Shown: piece by piece, positions 14,637 through 23,260 of the stretch
How positions within the stretch are numbered: the first letter of the stretch is position 1
Layout: every line of letters begins with the position of its first letter
NCBI GenBank assembly: GCA_023394655.1
Contig: JAEXAG010000067.1
Coordinates: 1 to 28,741 of the forward strand
Source: Pseudomonadota bacterium
GTDB lineage: Bacteria; Pseudomonadota; Gammaproteobacteria; Xanthomonadales; Xanthomonadaceae
DNA: 28,741 nucleotides
Reading direction: 5' to 3'
Made by a program: the position numbers and the translations under genes
The notes under the pieces: model-generated
What the model saw: the letters and a program-made list of their open reading frames with translations, nothing else
Database searches by the model: none
Told to the model about the DNA's origin: nothing

Positions 14637-15544
14637 GACCCGGCGGGAACCCGCACGTCCGGGCGGCCCTGCTGATGCTCGCCAGCACGGTGATGTTCGC
14701 CTTGATGGCGGTGGCGATCCGCCTCGCGTCGCAGACCCTGCACACATTCGAGGTGGCCTTCTTCCGCAACCTGTTCGGGCTGCTGGCAACCCTGCCGCTG
14801 CTTTGGCGTCACGGCCCTTCCCTGCTCCGCACCACCGAGCTTCCGCGTTATTTCTTCCGCTGCTTCATCGGCATCCTGTCGATGTTCTGCGGCTTCTGGG
14901 CGATCGGCCACCTGCCGCTCGCGCAGGCGATCTCGCTTTCCTATTCCTCGCCCATCTTCGTCACCATCGCCGCATTCTTCCTGCTGGGCGAAGCCGTGCG
15001 CGCCCGCCGCTGGACGGCGGTGCTGCTCGGCTTCATCGGCGTGCTGGTGATCGTGCGCCCGGGCAGCACGGCCTTCACGGCGGGCATGTTGGTGGCCGTC
15101 GCGGCGGCCGTCTTCTCGGGCATCGTCTCGATCCAGATCAAGCAGCTCTCGGCCGTCGAACCGGCCGACCGGATCGTCTTCTACACCACGCTCATCTGGG
15201 TGCCGATGTCGCTGCTGCCGGCGCTGGCGGTCTGGGAATGGCCGCAGGGCATCGTCTGGGCCTATGTCGTCGCGGCCGGCCTGCTCGGCACCGGCGGCCA
15301 CATGTTCTGGACGCGGGCGCTGAAGATCGGCGAAGTCTCGGCACTCACCCCGATCAGCTTCATGCAGCTGCCGGTGGTGGCGCTGGCCGGCTGGGTGCTG
15401 TTCGACGAGCAGCTGGACCGCTGGACCCTGCTGGGTGCCGGGATCATCTTCGCGTCCAATTTCTACATCGCCCACCGCGAGGCGCAGCTGGCGCGCCGCA
15501 GTGCCACCCACGCGCCGGTCGAAGCCGCCAAGCCCGGGAACTGA
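14633..15544 (+). CDS. EamA-family (drug/metabolite transporter superfamily) permease
   Basis: A 303-residue membrane protein with about ten hydrophobic helices arranged as two repeats of five, the EamA layout. The first repeat includes LMLASTVMFALMAVAIRLAS, FRNLFGLLATLPL and LPLAQAISLSYSSPIFVTI. The second includes FSGIVSIQIKQLSA, FYTTLIWVPMSLLPAL and EVSALTPISFMQLPVVALAGW. The APLAQA-like and SPIF motifs recur in carboxylate/amine exporters. Substrate and direction are unknown. The GTG at 14633 gives a four-base overlap with the murB stop (GTGA); a GTG one codon earlier (14630) is equally readable. It ends three bases from the convergent ispG stop. Confidence 0.85.
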   Translation: MRPGGNPHVRAALLMLASTVMFALMAVAIRLASQTLHTFEVAFFRNLFGLLATLPLLWRHGPSLLRTTELPRYFFRCFIGILSMFCGFWAIGHLPLAQAISLSYSSPIFVTIAAFFLLGEAVRARRWTAVLLGFIGVLVIVRPGSTAFTAGMLVAVAAAVFSGIVSIQIKQLSAVEPADRIVFYTTLIWVPMSLLPALAVWEWPQGIVWAYVVAAGLLGTGGHMFWTRALKIGEVSALTPISFMQLPVVALAGWVLFDEQLDRWTLLGAGIIFASNFYIAHREAQLARRSATHAPVEAAKPGN

Positions 15545-15547
15545 GCC

Positions 15548-16810
15548 TCAATCGGCGCTGGCGACGTAGCGCTTGGCGACGTATTCGTCGATGAGCGCGA
15601 TGAACTCCTGCGCGATGTTCTCGCCCCGCAAGGTCACGGTCTTCTCGCCATCGATGAACACCGGGGCGGCCGGCGCCTCGCCGGTGCCGGGCAGCGAAAT
15701 GCCGATGTTGGCGTGGCGCGATTCGCCCGGCCCGTTGACGATGCAGCCCATCACCGCCAGCGTCATGTTCTCCGCGCCGGGGTGCTTGATCTTCCATTCC
15801 GGCATCCGCTCGCGGACATGCGCCTGCACCACGCCCGCCAGCTCCTGGAAGAACTCGCTGGTGGTGCGGCCGCAACCCGGGCAGGCCGTGACCATCGGCG
15901 TGAAGGCGCGCAAACCCATCGTCTGCAGCAATTCCTGCGCCACGATCACTTCCGCGGTCCGGGATTGCCCCGGCTCGGGCGTGAGCGAAATGCGGATGGT
16001 GTCGCCGATGCCTTCCTGCAGCAGCACCGCGAGCGCCGCGCTGGAGGCCACGATGCCCTTGCTGCCGATGCCGGCTTCGGTCAAACCGAGGTGCAGCGCG
16101 AAATCGCTGCGGGCGGCCAGATCCCGATAGACGGCGACCAGCTCCTGCACCCCGCTGACCTTGGCGCTCAGGATGATGCGATCCGCCGGCAGGCCGATCT
16201 CCACCGCCCGATGCGCGGAATCCAGCGCCGAGCGGATCAGCGCCTCGCGCAGCACGCGGCCCGCGTCCCACGGTTCGGCGCGGCCCGCGTTTTCGTCCAT
16301 CAGCGTGGCGGCGAGGGATTGATCGAGCGAGCCCCAGTTGGCGCCGATCCGCACCGGCTTGCCGTATTGGATCGCGAACTCGATCAGTTGCGCGAACTGG
16401 GTGTCCTTCTTGCGCCCGAAGCCGACGTTGCCGGGGTTGATCCGGTACTTCGCCAGCGCCTCCGCGCAGGCCGGCTCGTTCGCCAGCAAGGTATGGCCGT
16501 TGTAGTGGAAGTCGCCGATCAGGGGCACTTCGATGCCCATCATCGCCAGCTTTTCCACGATCCGAGGCACCGCGGCGGCGGACTCGGCGTTGTTCACCGT
16601 GACCCGCACCAGCTCGGAGCCGGCCCGCCACAGTTCCGCCACCTGTTTCACCGTGGCGGCCACGTCGGCGGTATCGGTGTTGGTCATCGATTGCACCACC
16701 ACGGGTGCCGCGCCACCTACCGTCACCTTGCCGATCCCGACGGCACGCGTGGCATGGCGGGGACGCGGGCCGAAGGTGACCGGCGGCGAAGTGTGGCTGT
16801 TCGGATCCAT
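15548..16810 (-). CDS. ispG: 4-hydroxy-3-methylbut-2-en-1-yl diphosphate synthase (IspG/GcpE)
   Basis: IspG converts methylerythritol cyclodiphosphate to hydroxymethylbutenyl diphosphate in the MEP isoprenoid pathway, using a 4Fe-4S cluster fed by flavodoxin or ferredoxin. The 420-residue protein has the start VVVQSMTNTDTADV (37-50) and INPGNVGFGRKKD (124-136). The cluster residues are all present: Cys310 and Cys313 in TACPGCGR, Cys356 and Glu363 in GCIVNGPGE. Length matches the proteobacterial form. A -10 TACAAT lies six bases before the ATG, so the message may be leaderless. It is divergent from xseA. Confidence 0.97.
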   Translation of the reverse strand: MDPNSHTSPPVTFGPRPRHATRAVGIGKVTVGGAAPVVVQSMTNTDTADVAATVKQVAELWRAGSELVRVTVNNAESAAAVPRIVEKLAMMGIEVPLIGDFHYNGHTLLANEPACAEALAKYRINPGNVGFGRKKDTQFAQLIEFAIQYGKPVRIGANWGSLDQSLAATLMDENAGRAEPWDAGRVLREALIRSALDSAHRAVEIGLPADRIILSAKVSGVQELVAVYRDLAARSDFALHLGLTEAGIGSKGIVASSAALAVLLQEGIGDTIRISLTPEPGQSRTAEVIVAQELLQTMGLRAFTPMVTACPGCGRTTSEFFQELAGVVQAHVRERMPEWKIKHPGAENMTLAVMGCIVNGPGESRHANIGISLPGTGEAPAAPVFIDGEKTVTLRGENIAQEFIALIDEYVAKRYVASAD

Positions 16811-16816
16811 GCGGGA

Positions 16817-16822
16817 ATTGTA
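16817..16822 (-). promoter_or_regulatory. -10 element of ispG, leaderless arrangement
   Basis: TACAAT (16822-16817 on the minus strand, five of six matches) is separated from the ispG ATG (16810) by six bases. Transcription would therefore begin at or next to the A of the start codon. No good -35 hexamer stands at 16-18 bases upstream, and no Shine-Dalgarno sequence precedes the ATG. Confidence 0.5.
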
Positions 16823-16893
16823 CGTTCACCACGTGCCGCGGGTGCGACGGACGGCCCACGCAACAGCCCGGCCCGAAAGCCGACGGCGCCCGC

Positions 16894-16899
16894 TATCCT
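16894..16899 (+). promoter_or_regulatory. -10 element of xseA, leaderless arrangement
   Basis: TATCCT (four of six matches) ends six bases before the xseA ATG at 16906, the same spacing as on the ispG side of this 95-base divergent gap. No Shine-Dalgarno sequence is seen, which fits a message starting at the ATG. The -35 is not clear. Confidence 0.4.
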
Positions 16900-16905
16900 G
16901 TCCGC

Positions 16906-18309
16906 ATGCAAGATCCTTCCCGTGCCGATGACGTCCTGACCCCGAGCCAGCTCAACATTCTCGCCCGCAACCTGCTGGAGGATGCGTTTCCGCTGGTGTG
17001 GATCGAGGGGGAGCTGGGCAACGTGGCGCGCCCGGCTTCCGGCCATCTCTATCTCACCCTCAAGGATGCGCGCGCCCAGGTGCGGGCGGCGATGTTCAAG
17101 CCGAAATCCTCCTGGCTGAAGTTCGTGCCGCGCGAGGGCATGCACGTGCTGGCGCGCGGGCGGATCACCCTGTACGAGGCGCGCGGCGAGTACCAGATGG
17201 TGCTCGACCACATGGAGGAAGCCGGCGAAGGCGCGCGGCGGCGGGCGTTCGAGCAGTTGAAGGCGCGCTTGCAGTCCGAGGGCCTTTTCGACGAGGCCCG
17301 CAAGCGCGGCCTGCCGACGTTCCCGCGCCGGATCGGCGTGCTGACCTCCCCGACCGGTGCCGCGGTGCGCGACGTGCTGTCGGTGCTGGCGCGGCGTTTC
17401 CCGCTGCTTTCGGTGGATGTGCTGCCGGTGCCGGTCCAGGGCGATGCCGCGGCGGCGCAGATCCGCGCCATGCTCGAGCGGGCGATCGCCAGCGGCCGCC
17501 ACGATCTGCTCGTGCTCGCGCGTGGCGGCGGCTCGCTGGAAGACCTGTGGGCCTTCAACGATGAACAGCTGGCGCGGGCCATCGCCGCTTCGCCGATCCC
17601 GGTAGTCAGCGCGATCGGCCACGAAACCGATTTTTCCCTGAGCGATTTCGCCGCCGACCTGCGCGCCCCCACGCCTTCGGTGGCGGCGGAGCTGATCGCG
17701 CCGGACCGCGATGCCCTGGCCCAGCGCCTGGCGCGGCTGCGGCAGCGCATCGGGCAGCAACATCGCCATGCCCTGCGAGCCGCGAGCCAGCGGCTGGATC
17801 GCGCCGCACTTCGATTGGAAGCGCAGCGTCCCTCGGTGCGGCTCGCACTGTTGCGTTCGCGCGAGCGCGAGGCCCGGCGACGGCTGGATGCGGCGCTGGC
17901 GGCGAGCCTCCAGACGGCGATCATCCGCACCCGTCACGCCGGAAGCGGCTTGCGCGCGCAGGCGCCGGCGCGACGACTGGCCCAGCTGGCGCAGCGCTTG
18001 AACGCCCTGAAATCGCGCCCGCACACCGCGCTGCAGGCACGACTGCAAGCGGATCGGCATCGGCTCGCCGGTCTCAGGCAGCGCCCACGCGCGGCCCTGC
18101 AGGCGCGCATGCAGGTGGGCCAGCAGCGGCTGGTCGGGCTGGCACGGGCACTTTCGGCGATCAGTCCGCTGGCGACGGTGGCACGCGGCTATTCGATCCT
18201 GAGCCGCGAGGACGGCACGCTGGTCCGGCGCATGGCCGACGCACCACCGGGCACTGGGGTCACGGCCCAGCTGGTGGATGGCGAGCTGCGCCTCCAGGCC
18301 CTCGACTGA
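16906..18309 (+). CDS. xseA: Exodeoxyribonuclease VII large subunit
   Basis: XseA is the catalytic subunit of exonuclease VII, which degrades single-stranded DNA from both ends; it works with the small subunit XseB. The 467-residue protein has an N-terminal OB-type DNA-binding domain (about 10-105; IEGELGNVARPASGHLYLTLKD read in parts). The catalytic domain holds VLTSPTGAAVRDVL (Asp156), LARGGGSLEDLWAFND (Arg206) and SAIGHETDFSLSDFAADLRAPTPSVAAE (His239, Asp242). These match the essential Asp, Arg, His and Asp of the E. coli enzyme, shifted by one. Residues of about 265-420 are a long Arg/Ala/Gln-rich coiled region, as usual. XseB is not in this window. It is divergent from ispG. Confidence 0.96.
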   Translation: MQDPSRADDVLTPSQLNILARNLLEDAFPLVWIEGELGNVARPASGHLYLTLKDARAQVRAAMFKPKSSWLKFVPREGMHVLARGRITLYEARGEYQMVLDHMEEAGEGARRRAFEQLKARLQSEGLFDEARKRGLPTFPRRIGVLTSPTGAAVRDVLSVLARRFPLLSVDVLPVPVQGDAAAAQIRAMLERAIASGRHDLLVLARGGGSLEDLWAFNDEQLARAIAASPIPVVSAIGHETDFSLSDFAADLRAPTPSVAAELIAPDRDALAQRLARLRQRIGQQHRHALRAASQRLDRAALRLEAQRPSVRLALLRSREREARRRLDAALAASLQTAIIRTRHAGSGLRAQAPARRLAQLAQRLNALKSRPHTALQARLQADRHRLAGLRQRPRAALQARMQVGQQRLVGLARALSAISPLATVARGYSILSREDGTLVRRMADAPPGTGVTAQLVDGELRLQALD

Positions 18310-18374
18310 ACCACTTCGCCATTCGCTGACGGCAGGCGCGGCAGAATGGGGTTCGTCTTCCGAACACCGCTGCC

Positions 18375-19805
18375 ATGTCCGCCATCGCCCATCACCCGCT
18401 CTACCTCGCCAACCGCCCGCATGAGGGCGCCGGCACGCTGGAGGTCATCGACAAGTTCACGGGCGAGCTGGCCGGCACCGTGTCCCGCGCGGATGCGGCA
18501 CTGGTGGAACGCGCGATCGCCGCGGGCCATGCCGCACGTGATGCGATGGCGGCATTTCCGCCCGATGCCCGCCGCGACGTCTTGCAGCATTGCGTGGCCC
18601 GTTTCGAAGCAAGACGCGAGGAGCTGGCGCTGACGCTCTGCAGCGAGGCCGGCAAGCCGATCCGCGATGCGCGAGGTGAAGTCGAGCGGCTGATCGACAC
18701 CTTCCGCATCGCCGCCGGCGAGGCCACCCGGATCGGCGGCGAAGTGATCGAACTCGGCATCTCGCCGCGCAGCCGCGGGTATCGCGGCATGACCCGCCGC
18801 GTACCGGTGGGGCTGTGCAGCTTCATCACACCCTTCAATTTCCCGCTCAATCTGGTCGCGCACAAGGTGGCGCCGGCCATCGCCGCCGGCTGCCCCTTCG
18901 TGCTCAAGCCGGCGGCGAACACGCCGATGGGCGCGCTCCTGATCGGCTCGATCCTGGCCGAAACCGACCTGCCTGAAGGCGCGTTCTCGATCGTGCCCTG
19001 CAGCAACGAGGATGCCGCGCCGCTGGTGGAGGACGGGCGCATCGCGCTGCTTTCGTTCACGGGTGGCCCGGTCGGATGGGATCTCAAGGCGCGTGCCGGC
19101 AGGAAGAAGGTCACGCTGGAACTGGGCGGCAATGCCGCCTGCATCGTCGATGCCGATCCCGGTGCCGGGCTGGACGAAATCGCCGACCGCATCGTCACCG
19201 GCGCCTATTACCAGAGCGGGCAGAGCTGCATCAGCGTGCAGCGGATCATCGCGCATCGCGAGGTGATCGAGCCGTTGAAGGCACGGCTGGTCGAGCGGAT
19301 CGGGGCGCTGGCGGTGGGCGATCCGCGCGATGAAACGACTTTCATCGGTCCAGTGATCGACGAGGCGGCGGCGACGCGCATCGTGTCGTGGATCGATGCG
19401 GCAATCGGCGCCGGTGCCCGCGTGCTCGCCGGCGGCCCGCGCCGCGGCAACATCGTGCCGGCGCATCTGCTGGAAAACGTGCCGGACGAGTGCGAGCTGC
19501 ATCGCAAGGAAGTGTTCGGCCCGGTCGCGATCATCGAAGCCTTCGGCGATTTCGATGCCGCCATCGCACGCGCCAACGACAGCGATTTCGGGCTGCAGGC
19601 GGGCGTGTTCACAGGACGCCTGGAACACGCCCTGCGCGCCTGGGATCGGCTGGAAACCGGCGCGGTGGTGGTGGGCGACGTGCCCAGCTTCCGCGTCGAC
19701 AACAAGCCCTATGGCGGGGTCAAGGGCTCGGGCATCGGGCGCGAGGGCGTGCGCTCGGCGATCGAGGACATGACCGAGCCGCGCCTCCTGGTCATCCGCG
19801 GCTGA
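18375..19805 (+). CDS. Aldehyde dehydrogenase, substrate unknown
   Basis: A 476-residue NAD(P)-dependent aldehyde dehydrogenase with the complete catalytic set: Asn155 in TPFNFPLN, Lys178 in FVLKPAANTP, Glu249 in TLELGGNAACIV and Cys285 in YQSGQSCISVQR. The loop LSFTGGPVGWDLK replaces the more common FTGS-x-x-VG, and the end NKPYGGVKGSGIGREGVR is standard. The sequence resembles the clade containing lactaldehyde and non-phosphorylating glyceraldehyde-3-phosphate dehydrogenases, but I cannot fix the substrate. It is clearly different from the antiquitin-type enzyme at 10645. It starts 65 bases after xseA, and it lies 109 bases before the sigma gene with a small hairpin (19841-19855) between. 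Confidence 0.88.
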   Translation: MSAIAHHPLYLANRPHEGAGTLEVIDKFTGELAGTVSRADAALVERAIAAGHAARDAMAAFPPDARRDVLQHCVARFEARREELALTLCSEAGKPIRDARGEVERLIDTFRIAAGEATRIGGEVIELGISPRSRGYRGMTRRVPVGLCSFITPFNFPLNLVAHKVAPAIAAGCPFVLKPAANTPMGALLIGSILAETDLPEGAFSIVPCSNEDAAPLVEDGRIALLSFTGGPVGWDLKARAGRKKVTLELGGNAACIVDADPGAGLDEIADRIVTGAYYQSGQSCISVQRIIAHREVIEPLKARLVERIGALAVGDPRDETTFIGPVIDEAAATRIVSWIDAAIGAGARVLAGGPRRGNIVPAHLLENVPDECELHRKEVFGPVAIIEAFGDFDAAIARANDSDFGLQAGVFTGRLEHALRAWDRLETGAVVVGDVPSFRVDNKPYGGVKGSGIGREGVRSAIEDMTEPRLLVIRG

Positions 19806-19840
19806 ACGAAGTCCCGGCCTGAAACCCCGATCCACGCCGC

Positions 19841-19855
19841 CATCCGTTGCGGATG
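19841..19855 (+). other. Short inverted repeat upstream of the ECF sigma gene
   Basis: CATCCG-TTG-CGGATG is a perfect 6-bp inverted repeat with a three-base loop, 60 bases before the sigma start. It may be the end of the dehydrogenase transcript or a protein-binding site. It has no T-run. Support is limited to the symmetry itself. Confidence 0.3.
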
Positions 19856-19914
19856 TCATGGATGCCCTGCCCGCCCGCTTCCCCTGCCGCATCGCGCCAC
19901 GTAGTCTTCCGGAC

Positions 19915-20484
19915 ATGGAACAGCCCCGTGCCGATGCCGAGGAAACGCCCGGCGATGCCGCGCTGATGCTCGCTTATGCGGCGGGCGACAGCGATGCGTT
20001 CGCGCAGCTGTATTCGCGTCACCGGCTGCCGCTGTACCGCTTCCTGATGCGCCATCTGCGCAATGCCGCGCTGGCCGACGAGCTCTTCCAGGACGTATGG
20101 CAGCGCGTGATCACCGCGCGGGGATCGTGGAAACCCGATGCGCCGTTCAGCGCATGGCTGTACCGCATCGCCCACAATCGCCTCAACGACCATTGGCGCG
20201 CCAGCCGCCACCGGCCCGACGCCCCCGGCGATGCCGAGGAGCGCATCGCGCGCATCAGCGATCCGGATACGCCGGAGCGGGCGCTTTCGGAGTTCGAACA
20301 GCGCCGGCGGCTGCAGCTGGCGCTGGACGAATTGCCGCCGGAGCAGAAAAGCGTGCTGCTGTTGCGGCTTGAGCAGGAAATGACCCTGGACGAAATCGCC
20401 GAAGCCACCGGGACCGGGCGGGAAACGGTGAAATCCCGGTTGCGCTACGCGATGGCCCGGCTGCGTGCGAGGTTGAACGAATGA
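19915..20484 (+). CDS. ECF-type RNA polymerase sigma factor
   Basis: A 189-residue sigma-70 family protein of the extracytoplasmic-function kind, with only regions 2 and 4. Region 2 (about 30-97) includes YSRHRLPLYRFLMRHLRN, DELFQDVWQRVI and FSAWLYRIAHNRLNDHWR, which bind the -10 DNA and core polymerase. Region 4 (about 131-185) holds LDELPPEQKSVLLLRLEQEM and the helix-turn-helix LDEIAEATGTGRETVKSRLRYAMARLR, for the -35. ATG at 19915 is chosen because the 19 upstream in-frame residues are Pro/Arg-rich and unlike a sigma start. A -10-like TAGTCT ends seven bases before it. The next gene overlaps its stop (ATGA) and looks like its membrane-bound partner, so the factor is probably held inactive until a signal arrives. 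I cannot name the regulon. Confidence 0.92.
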   Translation: MEQPRADAEETPGDAALMLAYAAGDSDAFAQLYSRHRLPLYRFLMRHLRNAALADELFQDVWQRVITARGSWKPDAPFSAWLYRIAHNRLNDHWRASRHRPDAPGDAEERIARISDPDTPERALSEFEQRRRLQLALDELPPEQKSVLLLRLEQEMTLDEIAEATGTGRETVKSRLRYAMARLRARLNE

Positions 20485-21443
20485 CGATGCAAGCGCGCCC
20501 GCCACTGGATCCGCAGGAACGCGAGCTGGCCGCGCAACTGGCGCGGATCCGGCCGCGCGTCGAACCGGGCGACGATCTGGACGCGCGGATCCTGGCGATG
20601 GCCGCGCGGGAAGCCACCGGAAAGCCGGCCAGCGTCCGTCCGCCGCGTCGCCCCCGGCGCTGGCCGGCATGGCTTGGTGCGGCGGCCTCGCTGGCGGCGG
20701 TGGCTGGCTTCCTGTGGCAGGTGCACCCGATCCTGGACCCGTCTCCGGACGTGTCGCCGGTGATGGCGCCCGCCGATGCCGGCGAAGGCGGCCAGCGCCA
20801 GCCGATCCGCTACATCGAACCGACGCCCGCGACAGCGCCGGTCCCGGTGACGCCACCGCCACCGCCTGCGCCGCGTTCCGGACCCGCGCAGCAGACGGCG
20901 CGAGCCACGCTGCCGGCCGGCAAGCCCGCGACGCGCACCCCGGAAGTGGCATCCGCCACCCGCCCGACTCCGGTCGAGGCGAAGCTGCCGCCACCGGTCA
21001 GCGCGGACATCGCCGGTGCGCCTGCGGCCGCGGAAACCGTGCCCGCGCCGCCTGCAGCGACGGCTGCCGCGCCCGTTTCCGTCTCGGGAACCCGCATCGA
21101 TCCGCCCCGGGCGCCGGTCCCGCCCGCGCCGGCCAGCCCGATGCCGGCACCGCCCGCCGCCCCTGCGCTGCGATCCGCCGCCCTGCCCGAACCGCGCGAG
21201 CCCGCTTTCGACGAGCGCCCCCCCGCCACGACCGCCAGCGGTGAAGTCCAGCAGGCGTGGCTGGCACGCATCCGTGCGCTGAAGGCCGAAGGGCGCATCG
21301 ACGAAGCTCGCGCCAGCCTGCAGGAGTTCCGCCAGCGTCATCCGGGCTCGGAGATTCCGGCCGAGCTCAAGCCCCTGCTGGAGGCACCGAACGATGCACG
21401 GAAAGAAGCGCCGAAACCGCTCGCCAGCGGCGATGCGGGTTGA
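20481..21443 (+). CDS. Single-pass membrane protein, probable anti-sigma factor
   Basis: A 320-residue protein translated from an ATG overlapping the sigma stop. Residues 1-60 are a charged cytoplasmic part (ERELAAQLARIRPRVEPGDDLDARILAMAARE), followed by a single hydrophobic helix (about 61-81, WPAWLGAAASLAAVAGFLW). The segment of about 85-250 is extremely Pro/Ala-rich and would extend into the periplasm. The C-terminal 55 residues are helical (VQQAWLARIRALKAEGRIDEARASLQEFRQRHP), with a hint of one TPR-like repeat. Topology and coupling suggest an anti-sigma factor. The zinc anti-sigma motif (H-x3-C-x2-C) is missing, so sequence alone does not prove the role. The proline-rich spacer could reach through the peptidoglycan. 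Confidence 0.7.
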   Translation: MTMQARPPLDPQERELAAQLARIRPRVEPGDDLDARILAMAAREATGKPASVRPPRRPRRWPAWLGAAASLAAVAGFLWQVHPILDPSPDVSPVMAPADAGEGGQRQPIRYIEPTPATAPVPVTPPPPPAPRSGPAQQTARATLPAGKPATRTPEVASATRPTPVEAKLPPPVSADIAGAPAAAETVPAPPAATAAAPVSVSGTRIDPPRAPVPPAPASPMPAPPAAPALRSAALPEPREPAFDERPPATTASGEVQQAWLARIRALKAEGRIDEARASLQEFRQRHPGSEIPAELKPLLEAPNDARKEAPKPLASGDAG

Positions 21444-21474
21444 ATTCAGGCAGGTTCGCCACCATCGCTAGGCG

Positions 21475-23259
21475 ATGTCCCGATTTTCCCCGAGCGGCCA
21501 GGAGGCCACCACGAGCACGCCGGCCAAGGCGCCGGTGGGCAGCCTGCGCGCCCTGTGGCCCTTCGTCATGCGCCAGCGTGGCCTGTTCATCGCCTGGCTG
21601 CTCGCACTCGCCTGCTCGTCCGCCGCCACGCTGACCCTGCCGGTCGCGTTCCGGCAGATGATCGATCACGGTTTCGCCAGCGGCAGCAACATCGATCGCG
21701 CCTTCAGCCTGGTGTTCGCGGTGGTGGTGGTGCTCGCGCTGGCCACGGCGGCGCGCTTCTTCTTCGTCTCGTTGCTGGGCGAGCGCGTGGTGGCCGACCT
21801 GCGCGAACGCCTGTACGCGCACCTGATCGGGCTGGATGCGGCCTTCCACGACCGAACCCGCAGCGGCGAGCTGGTCTCGCGGCTGACCGCGGACGCGGAG
21901 CTCCTGCGCAGCGTGGTCGGCTCCAGCATGTCGGTGGCATTGCGCAGCACGGTCACCGTGCTGGGTTCGCTGGTGATGCTGTTCGTCACCGCGCCCAAAC
22001 TGGCCGCCTGGGCGGTACTCGGCATTCCGCTTGCCGTGCTGCCGATCGTGCTGGGTGGCCGGCGGCTGCAGAAGATCGCCCGCGAGGGACAGGATCGCCT
22101 GGCCGATGCCAATACCCATGCGGCCGAGGCATTGGGCGCGATCCCCACCGTGCAGGCGCATGCGCGCGAGCCGTGGGAGCGACGGCGCTTCGCCGATGCC
22201 GTCGCGGTGGCCGTGGCAACCGCCCGCAAGCGCATAGGCTGGCAGGCGCTGGTGACCGCCCTCGCCATCGTGCTGATTTTCGGCGCGGTCACGCTGGTGC
22301 TCTGGACCGGCGCCCATGACGTCATCGCCGGGCGCATGACCGCCGGCACGCTCGGCCAGTTCGTGTTCTATGCGCTGATCGGCGGCGGTTCGGTCGGTGC
22401 CTTGGCCGAAGTCTGGAACGAGCTGCAACGCGCGGCTGGCGGGATGGGCCGCATCAACGACCTGCTGGTCGAGGAAGCGCGAATCCGTGCGCCGGCCGAA
22501 CCGCAGCCGCTGCCCGCCCCGGTACGAGGCGAAGTGCGCTTCGATGGCGTCACCTTCCACTATCCGGCGCGCCCGGATGTCCCGGCGCTGGAAGACTTCA
22601 GCCTGCGCGTCGCGCCCGGGGAGACGGTGGCGCTGGTCGGGCCTTCCGGCGCCGGCAAGAGCACGGTCTTCTCGCTGCTGCTGCGCTTCCACGACCCGGA
22701 AACCGGCCAGGTCGAAGTGGATGGCCTGGACGTCCGGACGCTCGATCCGGCCGCATTGCGCGGGGCGATCGCCCTGGTGCCGCAGGCCCCGACGATCTTC
22801 GCCGCCACTGCCGCGGAAAACATCCGCTATGGCCGCCTCGAAGCAAGCGACGAACAGGTGGAAATCGCGGCGCGTGCGGCGGAAGCCTTCGACTTCATCC
22901 GCGCCCTGCCCGCCGGCTTCGACGAACAACTGGGCGAGCGCGGCGCGCGGCTCTCGGGCGGCCAGCAGCAGCGCATCGCCATTGCCCGCGCCTTGCTCAA
23001 GGATTCACCGATCCTGCTGCTGGACGAGGCCACGTCCGCGCTCGATGCCCAGAGCGAACGCGCGGTGCAGACGGCGCTCGAGCACCTGATGGCCGGCCGC
23101 ACCACGCTGGTGATCGCGCACCGCCTGGCCACCATCCTCAAGGCCGACCGCATCGTGGTGATGGACCGTGGTCGCATCGTCGCCGAAGGCACGCACGAGG
23201 CACTGCTGGCACAGGGCGGGCTTTACGCGGAATTGGCGAAGTTGCAGTTCCTGGACTGA
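21475..23259 (+). CDS. ABC exporter, fused permease and ATPase (MsbA/ABCB-like)
   Basis: A 594-residue half-transporter that would work as a homodimer in the inner membrane. Residues of about 35-310 carry six transmembrane helices of the type I exporter fold. The ATPase domain (about 350-594) has Walker A GPSGAGKST (389-397), the Q-loop in VPQAP (435-439), the signature LSGGQQQR (493-500), Walker B ILLLDEAT (513-520) and the switch His549 in IAHRL. All catalytic residues are present. It resembles multidrug or lipid exporters. The substrate is unknown, and it is unlikely to be the essential MsbA, as no lpxK lies beside it. It starts 31 bases after the probable anti-sigma gene and may share its transcript. 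Confidence 0.9.
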   Translation: MSRFSPSGQEATTSTPAKAPVGSLRALWPFVMRQRGLFIAWLLALACSSAATLTLPVAFRQMIDHGFASGSNIDRAFSLVFAVVVVLALATAARFFFVSLLGERVVADLRERLYAHLIGLDAAFHDRTRSGELVSRLTADAELLRSVVGSSMSVALRSTVTVLGSLVMLFVTAPKLAAWAVLGIPLAVLPIVLGGRRLQKIAREGQDRLADANTHAAEALGAIPTVQAHAREPWERRRFADAVAVAVATARKRIGWQALVTALAIVLIFGAVTLVLWTGAHDVIAGRMTAGTLGQFVFYALIGGGSVGALAEVWNELQRAAGGMGRINDLLVEEARIRAPAEPQPLPAPVRGEVRFDGVTFHYPARPDVPALEDFSLRVAPGETVALVGPSGAGKSTVFSLLLRFHDPETGQVEVDGLDVRTLDPAALRGAIALVPQAPTIFAATAAENIRYGRLEASDEQVEIAARAAEAFDFIRALPAGFDEQLGERGARLSGGQQQRIAIARALLKDSPILLLDEATSALDAQSERAVQTALEHLMAGRTTLVIAHRLATILKADRIVVMDRGRIVAEGTHEALLAQGGLYAELAKLQFLD

Positions 23260-23260
23260 T

